Shown in pieces: positions 53,349 through 61,640 of a DNA stretch of 64,000 nt (positions are counted from its first letter, which is position 1; each line of letters starts with the position of its first letter). The notes under the pieces were generated by a model, which saw only the letters and a program-made list of their open reading frames with translations, ran no database searches and was not told the origin of the DNA. A program made the translations under genes and the position numbers. This stretch comes from Devosia sp. (lineage in GTDB: Bacteria > Pseudomonadota > Alphaproteobacteria > Rhizobiales > Devosiaceae): positions 1 to 64,000 of the forward strand of contig NZ_JAQGJV010000027.1 in the NCBI RefSeq assembly GCF_028290435.1, given 5' to 3'.

Positions 53349-54236
53349 ATGAGCACGAGAACCGCCCCCATCCGCCTCAACCTTGGCCGCTTCGTCGTCT
53401 ATGCGACGCTGGCCTTCGCCGTGTGTTTTTACGGCATTCCGTTGCTGTGGCTGTTCATCGCGGGTACGCGCTCGGAGGCGTCGCTGCTCAGCGATCCGCC
53501 ATTTGCGCTGGGCACCTGGAAGGCGTTCACCCGCACCTGGAATAACCTCACCAGCTACAACAATTTCCAGATCGTCAGCTGGGCGACCAATTCGCTGATC
53601 TATTCGGTTGGCGGGGTGCTGCTGTCGCTCGTGGCCTCGATCCCCGGCGGCTATGCGCTGGCGCTGTCGGAGTTTCGCGGACGCAAGCTGATCCTGCTGC
53701 TGACGCTGATCGCCATGATCACGCCCAGCACAGCGGTGGTGCTGCCCATATTTCTCGAGATGAACCTGCTGGGCCTGAGCAATACCTACGCGGGCATGAT
53801 CCTGGCCTCGGGGTTCTTCCCCTTCGGCGTCTACCTGACCTACGTCTATTTCTCGAGCTCGCTGCCGAAGGGCGTGATGGATTCCGCCCGGGTCGATGGC
53901 TGCAATCGCTTCCAGCTGTTCACCCGCATCGCGCTGCCTCTGGCGCGGCCGATCATTGCGCTCGTGGCGTTCTTCAGTTTCCTCGCCATCTGGTCGAACT
54001 ACTTTTTGGCCTTCGTGCTGCTCAGCGACGACAAGCTCTACAACCTGCCGGTTGGGCTGACGGCGCTGGTGAGCGGCTCTGGGGCGCTCAGCAACCTGCC
54101 GTCCAATGACGTGCCGATCAAGAAGCCCGAAGTGGTGCTGGCCGCCATTTTGGTCGTACTGCCGGTGCTGCTGATTTTCATGGCGGCGCAACGCTTCGTG
54201 CGCTCCGGCATGCTGTCGGGCGCGGAAAAAGGTTAG
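53349..54236 (+). CDS. sugar ABC permease 1B (MalG-like)
   Basis: 295 residues with about six membrane segments (FVVYATLAFAVCFYGIPLLWLFIAG first) and the EAA loop GVMDSARVDGCNRFQLFTRIALPLARPIIALVAF. GGYALALSEFRGRKLILLLTLIAMITPSTAVVLPIFL is the typical MalG-type core. It completes importer 1 (ATPase 49933, binding protein 51082, permease 52406). The start has GAGGG nearby. It is followed 41 bases on by the enolase-superfamily gene. Confidence 0.92.
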   Translation: MSTRTAPIRLNLGRFVVYATLAFAVCFYGIPLLWLFIAGTRSEASLLSDPPFALGTWKAFTRTWNNLTSYNNFQIVSWATNSLIYSVGGVLLSLVASIPGGYALALSEFRGRKLILLLTLIAMITPSTAVVLPIFLEMNLLGLSNTYAGMILASGFFPFGVYLTYVYFSSSLPKGVMDSARVDGCNRFQLFTRIALPLARPIIALVAFFSFLAIWSNYFLAFVLLSDDKLYNLPVGLTALVSGSGALSNLPSNDVPIKKPEVVLAAILVVLPVLLIFMAAQRFVRSGMLSGAEKG

Positions 54237-54277
54237 CGGCCGGCGCGGTCGCAATAGTCATACTGACGGAGGATGCA

Positions 54278-55402
54278 ATGAAGATCACGGGGTTCACGGG
54301 TTGGCTGGTCGAGACCGAGCCGGGGCCGAAATTCATCTGGCGCGATGGCCTGCCCGGCTCGCATGGTGACATTCCGCGTGGCACCAAGCCGCGCAAGGCG
54401 GTGATCCGCATGGAAACCGATAGCGGGCTCGTGGGCGCCATCGAGGTGGGACGCGGCGATGCCGTGATCGACCTGGTGCGGCGGCGCTACAACTGGTTCA
54501 TCGGCGAAAATCCGCTGCTGACCGAGCGGATGTGGAACCTGATGTGGGAAATCGACCGCATCGAGGAAGTTCATATGCGCTCGCTCGGCATGCTCGACAT
54601 GCTGTGCTGGGACGTCAAATCGCAGCAGGCCAAGATGCCGATCTACCAGATGCTGGGCGGCCATGACCGCGTGGTACCGGCCTATGCGTCGACCGTCACC
54701 TGGCCGACGATGGACGAGTACGAACGCTACATCAAGATGAGCCGGGACCTCGGTTTCACGGCGTTCAAGCTTCATGCCTGGGGCGACGTGAAGCGCGACA
54801 TCGCGCTCTCGACCAATTTGCGCAAATGGGTTGGACCCGATGCCGACCTGATGTTCGACGGCTCGGCGGGCTGGGACTATGTCGAGGCGCTGGAGTTCGG
54901 CAAGGCGATCCAGGATCTCGGTTTCCTCTGGTACGAGGAGCCGATGCGCGAGTTCTATCTCGGCTCATATGCCAAGCTTTGCGACAAGCTCGATATTCCG
55001 ATCCTGGCGGCCGAAACCTCCGATGGCGTGCATTGGAACATGGCGAGCTGGATCGAGGCCAAGGCGCTCGACATGACCCGCGTCTCCACCTTCTACAAAG
55101 GCGGCTTCACCGGGGCGATGAAGATCGCGCACATGTCGGAAAGCTTTGGCATGCGGGCCCAGGTGCACGGCATGGGGCTGGAAAATGCCCAGCTTTGCGC
55201 CGCCATCTCCAACAACGACTATTACGAACAGCTGATCATGAACGAGGAGCAGATCAAGGGCCTCGACAAGCTCGGTCCACTCTCGATCGTGGGTGGCAAT
55301 CTCACTGTCACCGACGAGCCTGGCCTTGGCTACCACTATGACTGGGACGCGCTCGACAAGGCGGCCCTGACCAAGATCGAGGTCACCGAAAGGCTGGCTT
55401 GA
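54278..55402 (+). CDS. enolase-superfamily enzyme, mandelate racemase/sugar-acid dehydratase type
   Basis: 374 residues with CGGAGGA upstream. The N-terminal capping domain is followed by a TIM barrel with metal ligands Asp194 (MFDGSAGW), Glu220 (WYEEP) and Glu246 (AAETSDG). Lys164-x-His166 (FKLHAWG) and His297 (QVHGMGLENAQL) sit at the base positions of the mandelate-racemase subgroup, with His in place of the more usual second Lys. Members abstract the alpha-proton of an acid sugar and dehydrate or epimerise it. Its place between two sugar importers and under a GntR/FCD regulator points to a sugar acid derived from an imported glycan. Exact substrate unknown. Confidence 0.9.
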   Translation: MKITGFTGWLVETEPGPKFIWRDGLPGSHGDIPRGTKPRKAVIRMETDSGLVGAIEVGRGDAVIDLVRRRYNWFIGENPLLTERMWNLMWEIDRIEEVHMRSLGMLDMLCWDVKSQQAKMPIYQMLGGHDRVVPAYASTVTWPTMDEYERYIKMSRDLGFTAFKLHAWGDVKRDIALSTNLRKWVGPDADLMFDGSAGWDYVEALEFGKAIQDLGFLWYEEPMREFYLGSYAKLCDKLDIPILAAETSDGVHWNMASWIEAKALDMTRVSTFYKGGFTGAMKIAHMSESFGMRAQVHGMGLENAQLCAAISNNDYYEQLIMNEEQIKGLDKLGPLSIVGGNLTVTDEPGLGYHYDWDALDKAALTKIEVTERLA

Positions 55403-55461
55403 CCCCAAGAGCAAAAAAGCAAGCAATGCATCACTGAAACCAACAAATGGAGGAGTTATCA

Positions 55462-56712
55462 ATGACGGGTTTCGATAGACGTTCAGTCCTGAAGATGGGC
55501 GGAGGGGCGCTGGCCGCCTCGGCCTTGCTGCCGGCGCATGCGTTCGGCCAATCGACCGCGATCAATTACTGGCACACATTCACCAGCCAATCCGAATTTG
55601 CCGGGCTCGACGAGGTGATGAAGCTGTTCGCTGCGGCGCATCCCGAAATTACCGTCACGCAGGAGAATATCCCCAATCCCGAATTCATGGCCAAGGTCAC
55701 CGCGGCTGTGGTCTCGGGCAGCCGTCCGGACACGACCATGGTGGCGTCCGAACGTGTGGCCGATCTTGTTGCCATGGCCGGGCTCACCGACCTGACCGAC
55801 CGCATCGCCAGTTGGGACCGGCGGGCCGATTTTGACGATGCCCGCTTCAAGTCGATTACCGTGGACGGCAAGGTCTATGGCGTTCCCGCCTTCACCTTTG
55901 TGGACTGGATGTATTACCGCAAGGATTGGTTCGACGAGGCGGGCCTGGCGCCACCCACCACCTTTGCGGAATTCCGCGACGCGGCCATCAAGCTGACCGA
56001 CCCCGCCAAGGGGCGTTACGGTTTCGGCATGCGCGCCGGTGCTGGCGGGCAGGCCTATGTGATCAACGTCATGGAAGGGTTCGGCGCCAAGCTGGTGCAG
56101 GACGATGGCACGATTGGCCTCGACCGGGATAAGGCCATCGAAGCCGTGGACTGGTGGGCGGGCCTGTTGACCCGCGACGGGGCGGTGCCGCCCAGCGCGC
56201 CCAATGACGGGTTTCGGCAAATCATGGAAGCGTTCCAGACGGGCCAGACGGCCATGGTGTGGCACCACACCGGCTCGTTCCAGGACAATGCCAAGCTGCT
56301 CAAGCCGGGCGTTGAGTTCGCCACGGCGGTCATCCCTGCCGGCCCGGTGAATAAGATATCGCGCCTCGGCTACGCCTATAACACCGTGACCAACCCCGAC
56401 ACAATCGATGCCGGTTGGGAGTGGCTCAAGTTCTGGGGCGAGCCGGATGCCGCAATCGCCTTCCTCGAAAAGACCGGCTACTTCCCCGCCTCGACCGCGG
56501 CGGCCAAGGACGAGCGCATTTCGGGCAACCCGCTCTACAAGCCGGCCGCCGATACGCTGGCCTTCGGCATTCCGGCGCCGAGTTTTCCCGGTTCTGCGGG
56601 TTGGGCCGAGGGGGTCGTGCTGCCTGCCTTCCAACGCGTACTGATCAAGGAAGCGACCCCCGAACAGGCGGTCGATGAGATGATTGACGGCCTTGCGCAG
56701 GCCATTGGCTAA
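55462..56712 (+). CDS. family-1 sugar ABC solute-binding protein 2 (Tat-exported)
   Basis: 416 residues from the ATG at 55462, which has GGAGG upstream; the ATG at 55447 contains that SD and is rejected. A twin-arginine signal begins TGFDRRSVLKMGGGALAASALLPAHAFG. The mature protein shows the SBP_bac_1 pattern (INYWHTFTSQSEFAGLDEVMKLFAAAHPEITV; VYGVPAFTFVDWMYYRKDWFDEAGL; MEAFQTGQTAMVWHHTGSF). It differs clearly from binding protein 1 and uses Tat rather than Sec, so the two importers probably take different ligands. Confidence 0.93.
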   Translation: MTGFDRRSVLKMGGGALAASALLPAHAFGQSTAINYWHTFTSQSEFAGLDEVMKLFAAAHPEITVTQENIPNPEFMAKVTAAVVSGSRPDTTMVASERVADLVAMAGLTDLTDRIASWDRRADFDDARFKSITVDGKVYGVPAFTFVDWMYYRKDWFDEAGLAPPTTFAEFRDAAIKLTDPAKGRYGFGMRAGAGGQAYVINVMEGFGAKLVQDDGTIGLDRDKAIEAVDWWAGLLTRDGAVPPSAPNDGFRQIMEAFQTGQTAMVWHHTGSFQDNAKLLKPGVEFATAVIPAGPVNKISRLGYAYNTVTNPDTIDAGWEWLKFWGEPDAAIAFLEKTGYFPASTAAAKDERISGNPLYKPAADTLAFGIPAPSFPGSAGWAEGVVLPAFQRVLIKEATPEQAVDEMIDGLAQAIG

Positions 56713-56772
56713 ATCATGCCTAGGCGGCCGGGGACCCGGCCGCCTCCCCTTTCCGAACACAAGCGAGGCCAG

Positions 56773-57732
56773 ATGATCTCGACTACAGGCCCTGCCTATT
56801 CGCCGCCTCGGCGGTCGGCATTTGATCGCTACAATCCATTGCGCTGGATCGGCGAACTCAGCGAGACGCGGTACTGGATGTACCTGCTGCTGCTGCCGAG
56901 CGCGCTGCTGATCTGCGCCGTGGTAATTTACCCCACGCTTTACGGCATGCAGATGAGCTTCCACGAGATGCGGCTCAATCGTCCGGGCCTCGGCAATGGC
57001 TGGGTCGGGCTGAAGCACTATCAGCGCATGGTGACCGATCCGATCTTCTGGGTCTCGCTGCGCAATACGGCGGTGTGGGTGACGTCGGCCATTGCGCTCG
57101 AATTTGTGGTCGGGCTTGTCGCCGCGCTGGCGCTGAACCGCAACCTGCCCGGCAGCAAGATCTTGGCCGTGCTGATCCTGCTCCCCTATTTCCTGCCCAA
57201 CGTGGTAGCAGGACATATGTGGGCGCTAATGCTCGACCCCCGACTGGGCGTGATCAACGACCTGCTGGTCAAAGTCGGCCTGTTGCAAGGCTACAAGGCC
57301 TGGTTCGCCGATCCCACCACCGCCATGGCCGCGGCGATCGTGGTCGAGGCCTGGCACAGTTTTCCGTTTTTCACGCTGCTGCTGCTGGCGGGGCTCAAGG
57401 GCATCCCAACGGACCTCTACAAGGCCGCCGATATCGACGGCGCAGGCGCGTTCTCGCAGCTCCGGCTGATTACGCTGCCGATGCTGAAAACCATCATTGC
57501 CGCAGCAGTCATCCTGCGGGTCATCGGGCTCGTCAACTCACCCGATCTCCTGCTGATCCTGACCAGCGGCGGCCCCGGCCGCTCGACGCAGGTGCTGTCG
57601 CTCTATGCGTTCCAGACCGCCTACAAGGATTTCAATTTCGGCTATGCGGGCGCGCTGTCGGTGGTGATGTTCGTGCTGCTGATGGTGTTTGCCTGGGCCT
57701 ATGTGCGGCTCTCCAAAGTGAACGAGGACTGA
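56773..57732 (+). CDS. sugar ABC permease 2A (MalF-like)
   Basis: 319 residues from the ATG at 56773 (GCGAGG upstream). A cytoplasmic tail of about 35 residues is followed by six membrane helices, the first at WMYLLLLPSALLICAVVIYPTLYGMQMSF. The EAA loop reads DLYKAADIDGAGAFSQLRLITLPMLKTIIAAAVI. It pairs with the next gene (3-base gap). The frame could extend to 56716, but there is no SD there. Confidence 0.92.
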   Translation: MISTTGPAYSPPRRSAFDRYNPLRWIGELSETRYWMYLLLLPSALLICAVVIYPTLYGMQMSFHEMRLNRPGLGNGWVGLKHYQRMVTDPIFWVSLRNTAVWVTSAIALEFVVGLVAALALNRNLPGSKILAVLILLPYFLPNVVAGHMWALMLDPRLGVINDLLVKVGLLQGYKAWFADPTTAMAAAIVVEAWHSFPFFTLLLLAGLKGIPTDLYKAADIDGAGAFSQLRLITLPMLKTIIAAAVILRVIGLVNSPDLLLILTSGGPGRSTQVLSLYAFQTAYKDFNFGYAGALSVVMFVLLMVFAWAYVRLSKVNED

Positions 57733-57735
57733 CCC

Positions 57736-58581
57736 ATGGCCTCTACCCGCTCACGCTCCAAACTGGTCTGGGACATCATCAGCTATATCGTGCTGATCGG
57801 CCTGGCCTTCATCTGCATCGCGCCGATCCTCTGGACCTTCCTGACCTCGCTGAAGGTCGAGAGCGACATCGTCACCCGCACGATGCACTACATCCCGCCG
57901 AGCATTACGTTCGACAACTATGTGAAGCTGTGGAACCAGTCGAGCTATCCGACGCTGGTGATCAACAGCCTGATCGTCACGTCAACGACCGTACTGATCT
58001 GCCTGCTCACCGGCACCGTCGCCGCCTACGCGTTCTCCCGCTTCCAGTTCAAGGGTCGCACGCAATTGATGCTGGGCTATCTCGTGGTGCGCATGTTCCC
58101 GGCCGTGCTGATGATCATCCCGCTGTTCATCGTCATGCGGCAGGTGGGCTTGCTCGACAGCACCTTCGGACTGGCCGTGGCCTATACCAGCTTCCTGTTG
58201 CCGTTGTTCGTATGGATGCTGAAAGGCTTTTTCGACGCGGCGCCCAAGGAGCTCGAAAGCGCGGCACGCATCGACGGCACCACACGGCTGGGCGCCATGT
58301 TCATGGTGGTCATTCCAATCGCCCGCAACGGCCTTTTGGCCACCTGCGTCTTCGTCGCCATCGCGGCGTGGAACGAATATCTGTTCGCCCTGATGCTGAC
58401 CACCAGCACCGGTTCGCGCACCTGGCCGGTCGGGCTGCAATTGATGGTCGGCGAATTCCAGCTTCCCTGGGGCATGCTCGCCGCCGGCGGCATGATTTCC
58501 ATTCTTCCCGTCATCGTCCTGTTTGCCCTGGTGCAGCGGGCGATGGTGGCCGGCCTCACCGCCGGCGCAGTCAAAGGCTAG
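57736..58581 (+). CDS. sugar ABC permease 2B (MalG-like)
   Basis: 281 residues. Membrane segments begin ISYIVLIGLAFICIAPILWTFLTSL, and the EAA loop is ELESAARIDGTTRLGAMFMVVIPIARNGLLATCVF. AAYAFSRFQFKGRTQLMLGYLVVRMFPAVLMIIPLFIVM is the MalG-type core. It completes the membrane part of importer 2 and is followed four bases later by the second ATPase. Confidence 0.92.
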   Translation: MASTRSRSKLVWDIISYIVLIGLAFICIAPILWTFLTSLKVESDIVTRTMHYIPPSITFDNYVKLWNQSSYPTLVINSLIVTSTTVLICLLTGTVAAYAFSRFQFKGRTQLMLGYLVVRMFPAVLMIIPLFIVMRQVGLLDSTFGLAVAYTSFLLPLFVWMLKGFFDAAPKELESAARIDGTTRLGAMFMVVIPIARNGLLATCVFVAIAAWNEYLFALMLTTSTGSRTWPVGLQLMVGEFQLPWGMLAAGGMISILPVIVLFALVQRAMVAGLTAGAVKG

Positions 58582-58585
58582 ACCC

Positions 58586-59662
58586 ATGGCAACACTCTCC
58601 ATCAACTCCGTCCGTAAAAGCTTCGGCACTGTCGAGGTGCTCAGCAATATCGATATCGACGTCGAAGACGGCGGGTTCCTCGTGTTGCTGGGGCCTTCGG
58701 GCTGCGGCAAGTCCACTCTGCTGGCGATCATTGCCGGCCTCGAAACCAGTTCGGGCGGCGACATTCTGATCGGCGACCGCAATGTCAACGACGTGCATCC
58801 CAAGGACCGCAACATCGCCATGGTGTTCCAGTCCTACGCGCTCTATCCGACCATGCCGGTACGCCGGAATATCGGCTTCGGGCTCGAGATGCGCAAAGTC
58901 GACGCCAAGGACCGTGACGCGGCGGTCAACCGTGCGGCCGAGCTGCTGCAGATCGAACACCTACTCGACCGCAAGCCGGGCCAGCTGTCCGGCGGGCAAC
59001 GCCAGCGTGTGGCCATGGGTCGCGCGATCGTGCGCAATCCGGACCTGTTCCTGTTCGACGAGCCGCTCAGCAATCTCGATGCCAAGCTGCGCGTCGAGAT
59101 GCGCACCGAGATCAAGCGGCTGCATGAGCGACTGGGCACCACCACGGTCTATGTCACCCACGACCAAGTCGAGGCGCTAACGCTCGGCACCAAGGTTGCG
59201 GTGATGAAAGACGGCGTAATCCAGCAATTGGCCGATCCCGAGACCATCTATGAGCGCCCCGCCAACATGTTCGTCGCCAGCTTCATCGGCTCGCCAACGA
59301 TGAACTTCCTCAAGGGCACGTTGGAGTCGCCGGGTGGCAGCCTCCAACTGCGCTATGACGGCGGGACGCTGGCGCTACCGGACCTGACGCAGGATGTTGC
59401 GGGTTTCGTGGGACGCACGGTGGTGGCCGGCATCCGGCCGGAGACCCTGCATGCAGGACCGGGGGCCGCGACCCTGACCGGCGCCGTCGACATCATCGAG
59501 CCGACCGGCCCCGACACCATGGTGATCGTCAATGTGGGTGGGCAATTGATCACCGCCCGGCTCGGTCCGAAGGCTCGCCCCGTGTCAGGCCAACCGCTGA
59601 CCCTTGCGGTGGATAGCGCCGCCATCAACCTTTTCGATCCCGATACCGGCAACCGGATTTGA
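58586..59662 (+). CDS. sugar ABC importer ATPase 2 (MalK/UgpC type)
   Basis: 358 residues from the ATG at 58586; the longer frame to 58523 would overlap the permease. Walker A GPSGCGKSTLLAIIAGLE, Q-loop [17 protein letters not shown], signature [14 protein letters not shown], Walker [14 protein letters not shown] and a C-terminal TOBE domain are all present. It differs from ATPase 1 over its whole length, so importer 2 is an independent system and not a recent duplication. Confidence 0.93.
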   Translation: MATLSINSVRKSFGTVEVLSNIDIDVEDGGFLVLLGPSGCGKSTLLAIIAGLETSSGGDILIGDRNVNDVHPKDRNIAMVFQSYALYPTMPVRRNIGFGLEMRKVDAKDRDAAVNRAAELLQIEHLLDRKPGQLSGGQRQRVAMGRAIVRNPDLFLFDEPLSNLDAKLRVEMRTEIKRLHERLGTTTVYVTHDQVEALTLGTKVAVMKDGVIQQLADPETIYERPANMFVASFIGSPTMNFLKGTLESPGGSLQLRYDGGTLALPDLTQDVAGFVGRTVVAGIRPETLHAGPGAATLTGAVDIIEPTGPDTMVIVNVGGQLITARLGPKARPVSGQPLTLAVDSAAINLFDPDTGNRI

Positions 59663-59691
59663 TCTGCGCACGCCATCCATGAGCAAGCACC

Positions 59692-61584
59692 ATGACTGAC
59701 CTTTCCAAGCTGACCCAAATCGTCGCCACGCGCATCGCCACCATTCCGAAATGGGCGCTGCTGCAACGGCAGATTTTCAGCGTCCTCGACCGGGCCGCGA
59801 TCGAGTTTGCCGATCGCTATACGCGCGCCGACGGAACGCTGATCTGGCGCGACCGGTGGCCGGGCATGGACGGTTCGGACGATCCCTATGAGGGGTTCAT
59901 GAACATGCCCCTGTTCTACGCGCTGGGCGGCAGCGAAGAAGTTTATCTACGCTCGCGCACCATCTGGGATGGCATCACCTGGCAGTGGACCGAATATGGC
60001 CAGGTCCACCGCGAATACGACGCCTACTACGACTGGATGCACCACGGCGAGAGCAATCTGTTCTTCTACTTCTTCGGCTTGGCCGACCCGAGCGTGCCCA
60101 AGGACCGGCAACGCGCGCGCCGCTTTGCGGGCTTCTACAATGGCGAGGACAAGGAAGCGCTCAATTACGATGTGGATAAGCGCCTCATCCGCTCGCCGAT
60201 CAGCGGTAGCAAGGGGCCGCGCTTCGAGCAGACGGGCGAGGACTGGTCGACCCATCGCGAAATCCTCGACAATTATCTGCCGCCGTTCGAGGATATCCCC
60301 GGCATCGATCGCTACGCCACCGAGACTCCGTGGTCGAACGACGCCACCTATGCGGACATCCTGGAGCGCATCAATAGCCGGCAATCGCGCGGGGACGTGC
60401 CGCTTAATCTCGGCGCCACATCGCTGATGACCCACGCCTTCGCCTATACGGGCGACGAAAAATACCGAAGCTGGGTCATCGATTATCTCGGCGCCTGGAC
60501 CGAGCGTACGGCGCGCAATGGCGGTATTACGCCCGACAATATCGGGCTGTCCGGCGAAATTGGCGAATACAATGATGGCAAATGGTGGGGCGGCTATTAC
60601 GGCTGGCGCTGGCCGCACGGCTCGTTCTCGCTGCTGGAGCCCATGTGCATCGCCGGCGTCAACGCAGCGCTGCTCACCGGCGATATGAGCCACCTCGACC
60701 TGCCCCGCTCGCAACTCGACATGCTGTGGGACCTGCGGCGCGAGGAAAACGGCATCCAAGTGGTGCCGAACCGGCACTACGACGCTGGCTGGCGCGACTT
60801 CCGCCCGATGCATCCGATGTACGGCACCTATCTGTGGAACGTCTCGATGGCCGAAGAAGATGCCGAGCGGGCCGAACGCGGCTGGGCCGGTCATCTCTTC
60901 GACGACGTCAATCCGGCCTATCATGGTTACGGCGCTTCCAATGGCGGCCATATGGGCTTCAACGGCAATACAGCGCAGTGGTTCAAATTCATCCGCGGCG
61001 GCAATCCTGACTATCCCGAGGCCCTGCTCGAAGCCAACCTGACGACCATTTCAAATCAGATCGCCGCGTTCCGCGCGCCCGAGAACGATCCCGAAACCAT
61101 GGATCACTTCCGCGAATCCATGACCATCCACATGTGGCAGCAGCTGACCCCCATGGTGCTCGAAGGCCTAGCGCAGCTCACGCTAGGCGGACCCATGCAC
61201 GTCTACCACGGCGGGTTGCAACTGGCGCGTTTGCGCTACTTCGACGCCGACGCGCAACGTCCCGGCCTCCCGCCGGGCGTAGCCGCATTGGTGGATAGAT
61301 TGGCCGACACGAGCGCCGCGCTGACCCTGGTCAACACCGATGCCCTCGCGGCGCGGCGTGTCATTATCCAGGCCGGCGTCTTCGGCGAGCATGTATTCGA
61401 TGGCGGCTCGCTCGATGGCGAGCGCTTCGATGCCGCCGGCCGCTGGCTCCTCGTCACCCTGCCCCCCGGCGCGACAGCGCAACTGGAGCTTGGCATGCGC
61501 CGCTTCGCCAACGCCCCCAACTATGACACCCCATGGCAAAGCGCCGCCTCGGGCCCCGCGCCACTCGTTGGGCGAGAAGTTTAG
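59692..61584 (+). CDS. large enzyme-like protein of unrecognised family at the end of the sugar operon
   Basis: 630 residues, no signal peptide, so cytoplasmic. It is rich in Trp, Tyr, His and Asp, with paired helices and Gly-rich turns (LFYALGGSEEVYLRSRTIWDGITWQW; LMTHAFAYTGDEKYRSWVIDYLGAWTERTARN; LLEPMCIAGVNAALLTGD) that suggest an (alpha/alpha) toroid as in many glycoside hydrolases, lyases and epimerases. The last 90 residues (VIIQAGVFGEHVF..RWLLVTLPPGATAQLELGMRRF) look like a beta-sandwich. Clusters such as EYDAYYDWMHHGESN and GYGASNGGHMGFNGN are likely active-site regions. It follows ATPase 2 by 29 bases and should act on the imported sugar upstream of the dehydratase. No family is claimed. 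Confidence 0.85.
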   Translation: MTDLSKLTQIVATRIATIPKWALLQRQIFSVLDRAAIEFADRYTRADGTLIWRDRWPGMDGSDDPYEGFMNMPLFYALGGSEEVYLRSRTIWDGITWQWTEYGQVHREYDAYYDWMHHGESNLFFYFFGLADPSVPKDRQRARRFAGFYNGEDKEALNYDVDKRLIRSPISGSKGPRFEQTGEDWSTHREILDNYLPPFEDIPGIDRYATETPWSNDATYADILERINSRQSRGDVPLNLGATSLMTHAFAYTGDEKYRSWVIDYLGAWTERTARNGGITPDNIGLSGEIGEYNDGKWWGGYYGWRWPHGSFSLLEPMCIAGVNAALLTGDMSHLDLPRSQLDMLWDLRREENGIQVVPNRHYDAGWRDFRPMHPMYGTYLWNVSMAEEDAERAERGWAGHLFDDVNPAYHGYGASNGGHMGFNGNTAQWFKFIRGGNPDYPEALLEANLTTISNQIAAFRAPENDPETMDHFRESMTIHMWQQLTPMVLEGLAQLTLGGPMHVYHGGLQLARLRYFDADAQRPGLPPGVAALVDRLADTSAALTLVNTDALAARRVIIQAGVFGEHVFDGGSLDGERFDAAGRWLLVTLPPGATAQLELGMRRFANAPNYDTPWQSAASGPAPLVGREV

Positions 61585-61640
61585 ATCCGAGGAGGAGGAT
61601 GCCTCCGTGACGTGACAACCGGCCCGGTAGGGAATTGCCC

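Noticed and set aside
55483..57216. 577-codon open frame on the minus strand
   Set aside because: It lies opposite a Tat-exported binding protein and permease with clear family motifs. Its product is His/Arg/Gly-rich, without an SD or recognisable domain, as expected for a GC-rich antisense shadow.
57075..58769. 564-codon plus-strand open frame
   Set aside because: It overlaps two permeases and an ATPase in another frame, and its translation is Arg/Ala/Asp-rich low-complexity sequence.
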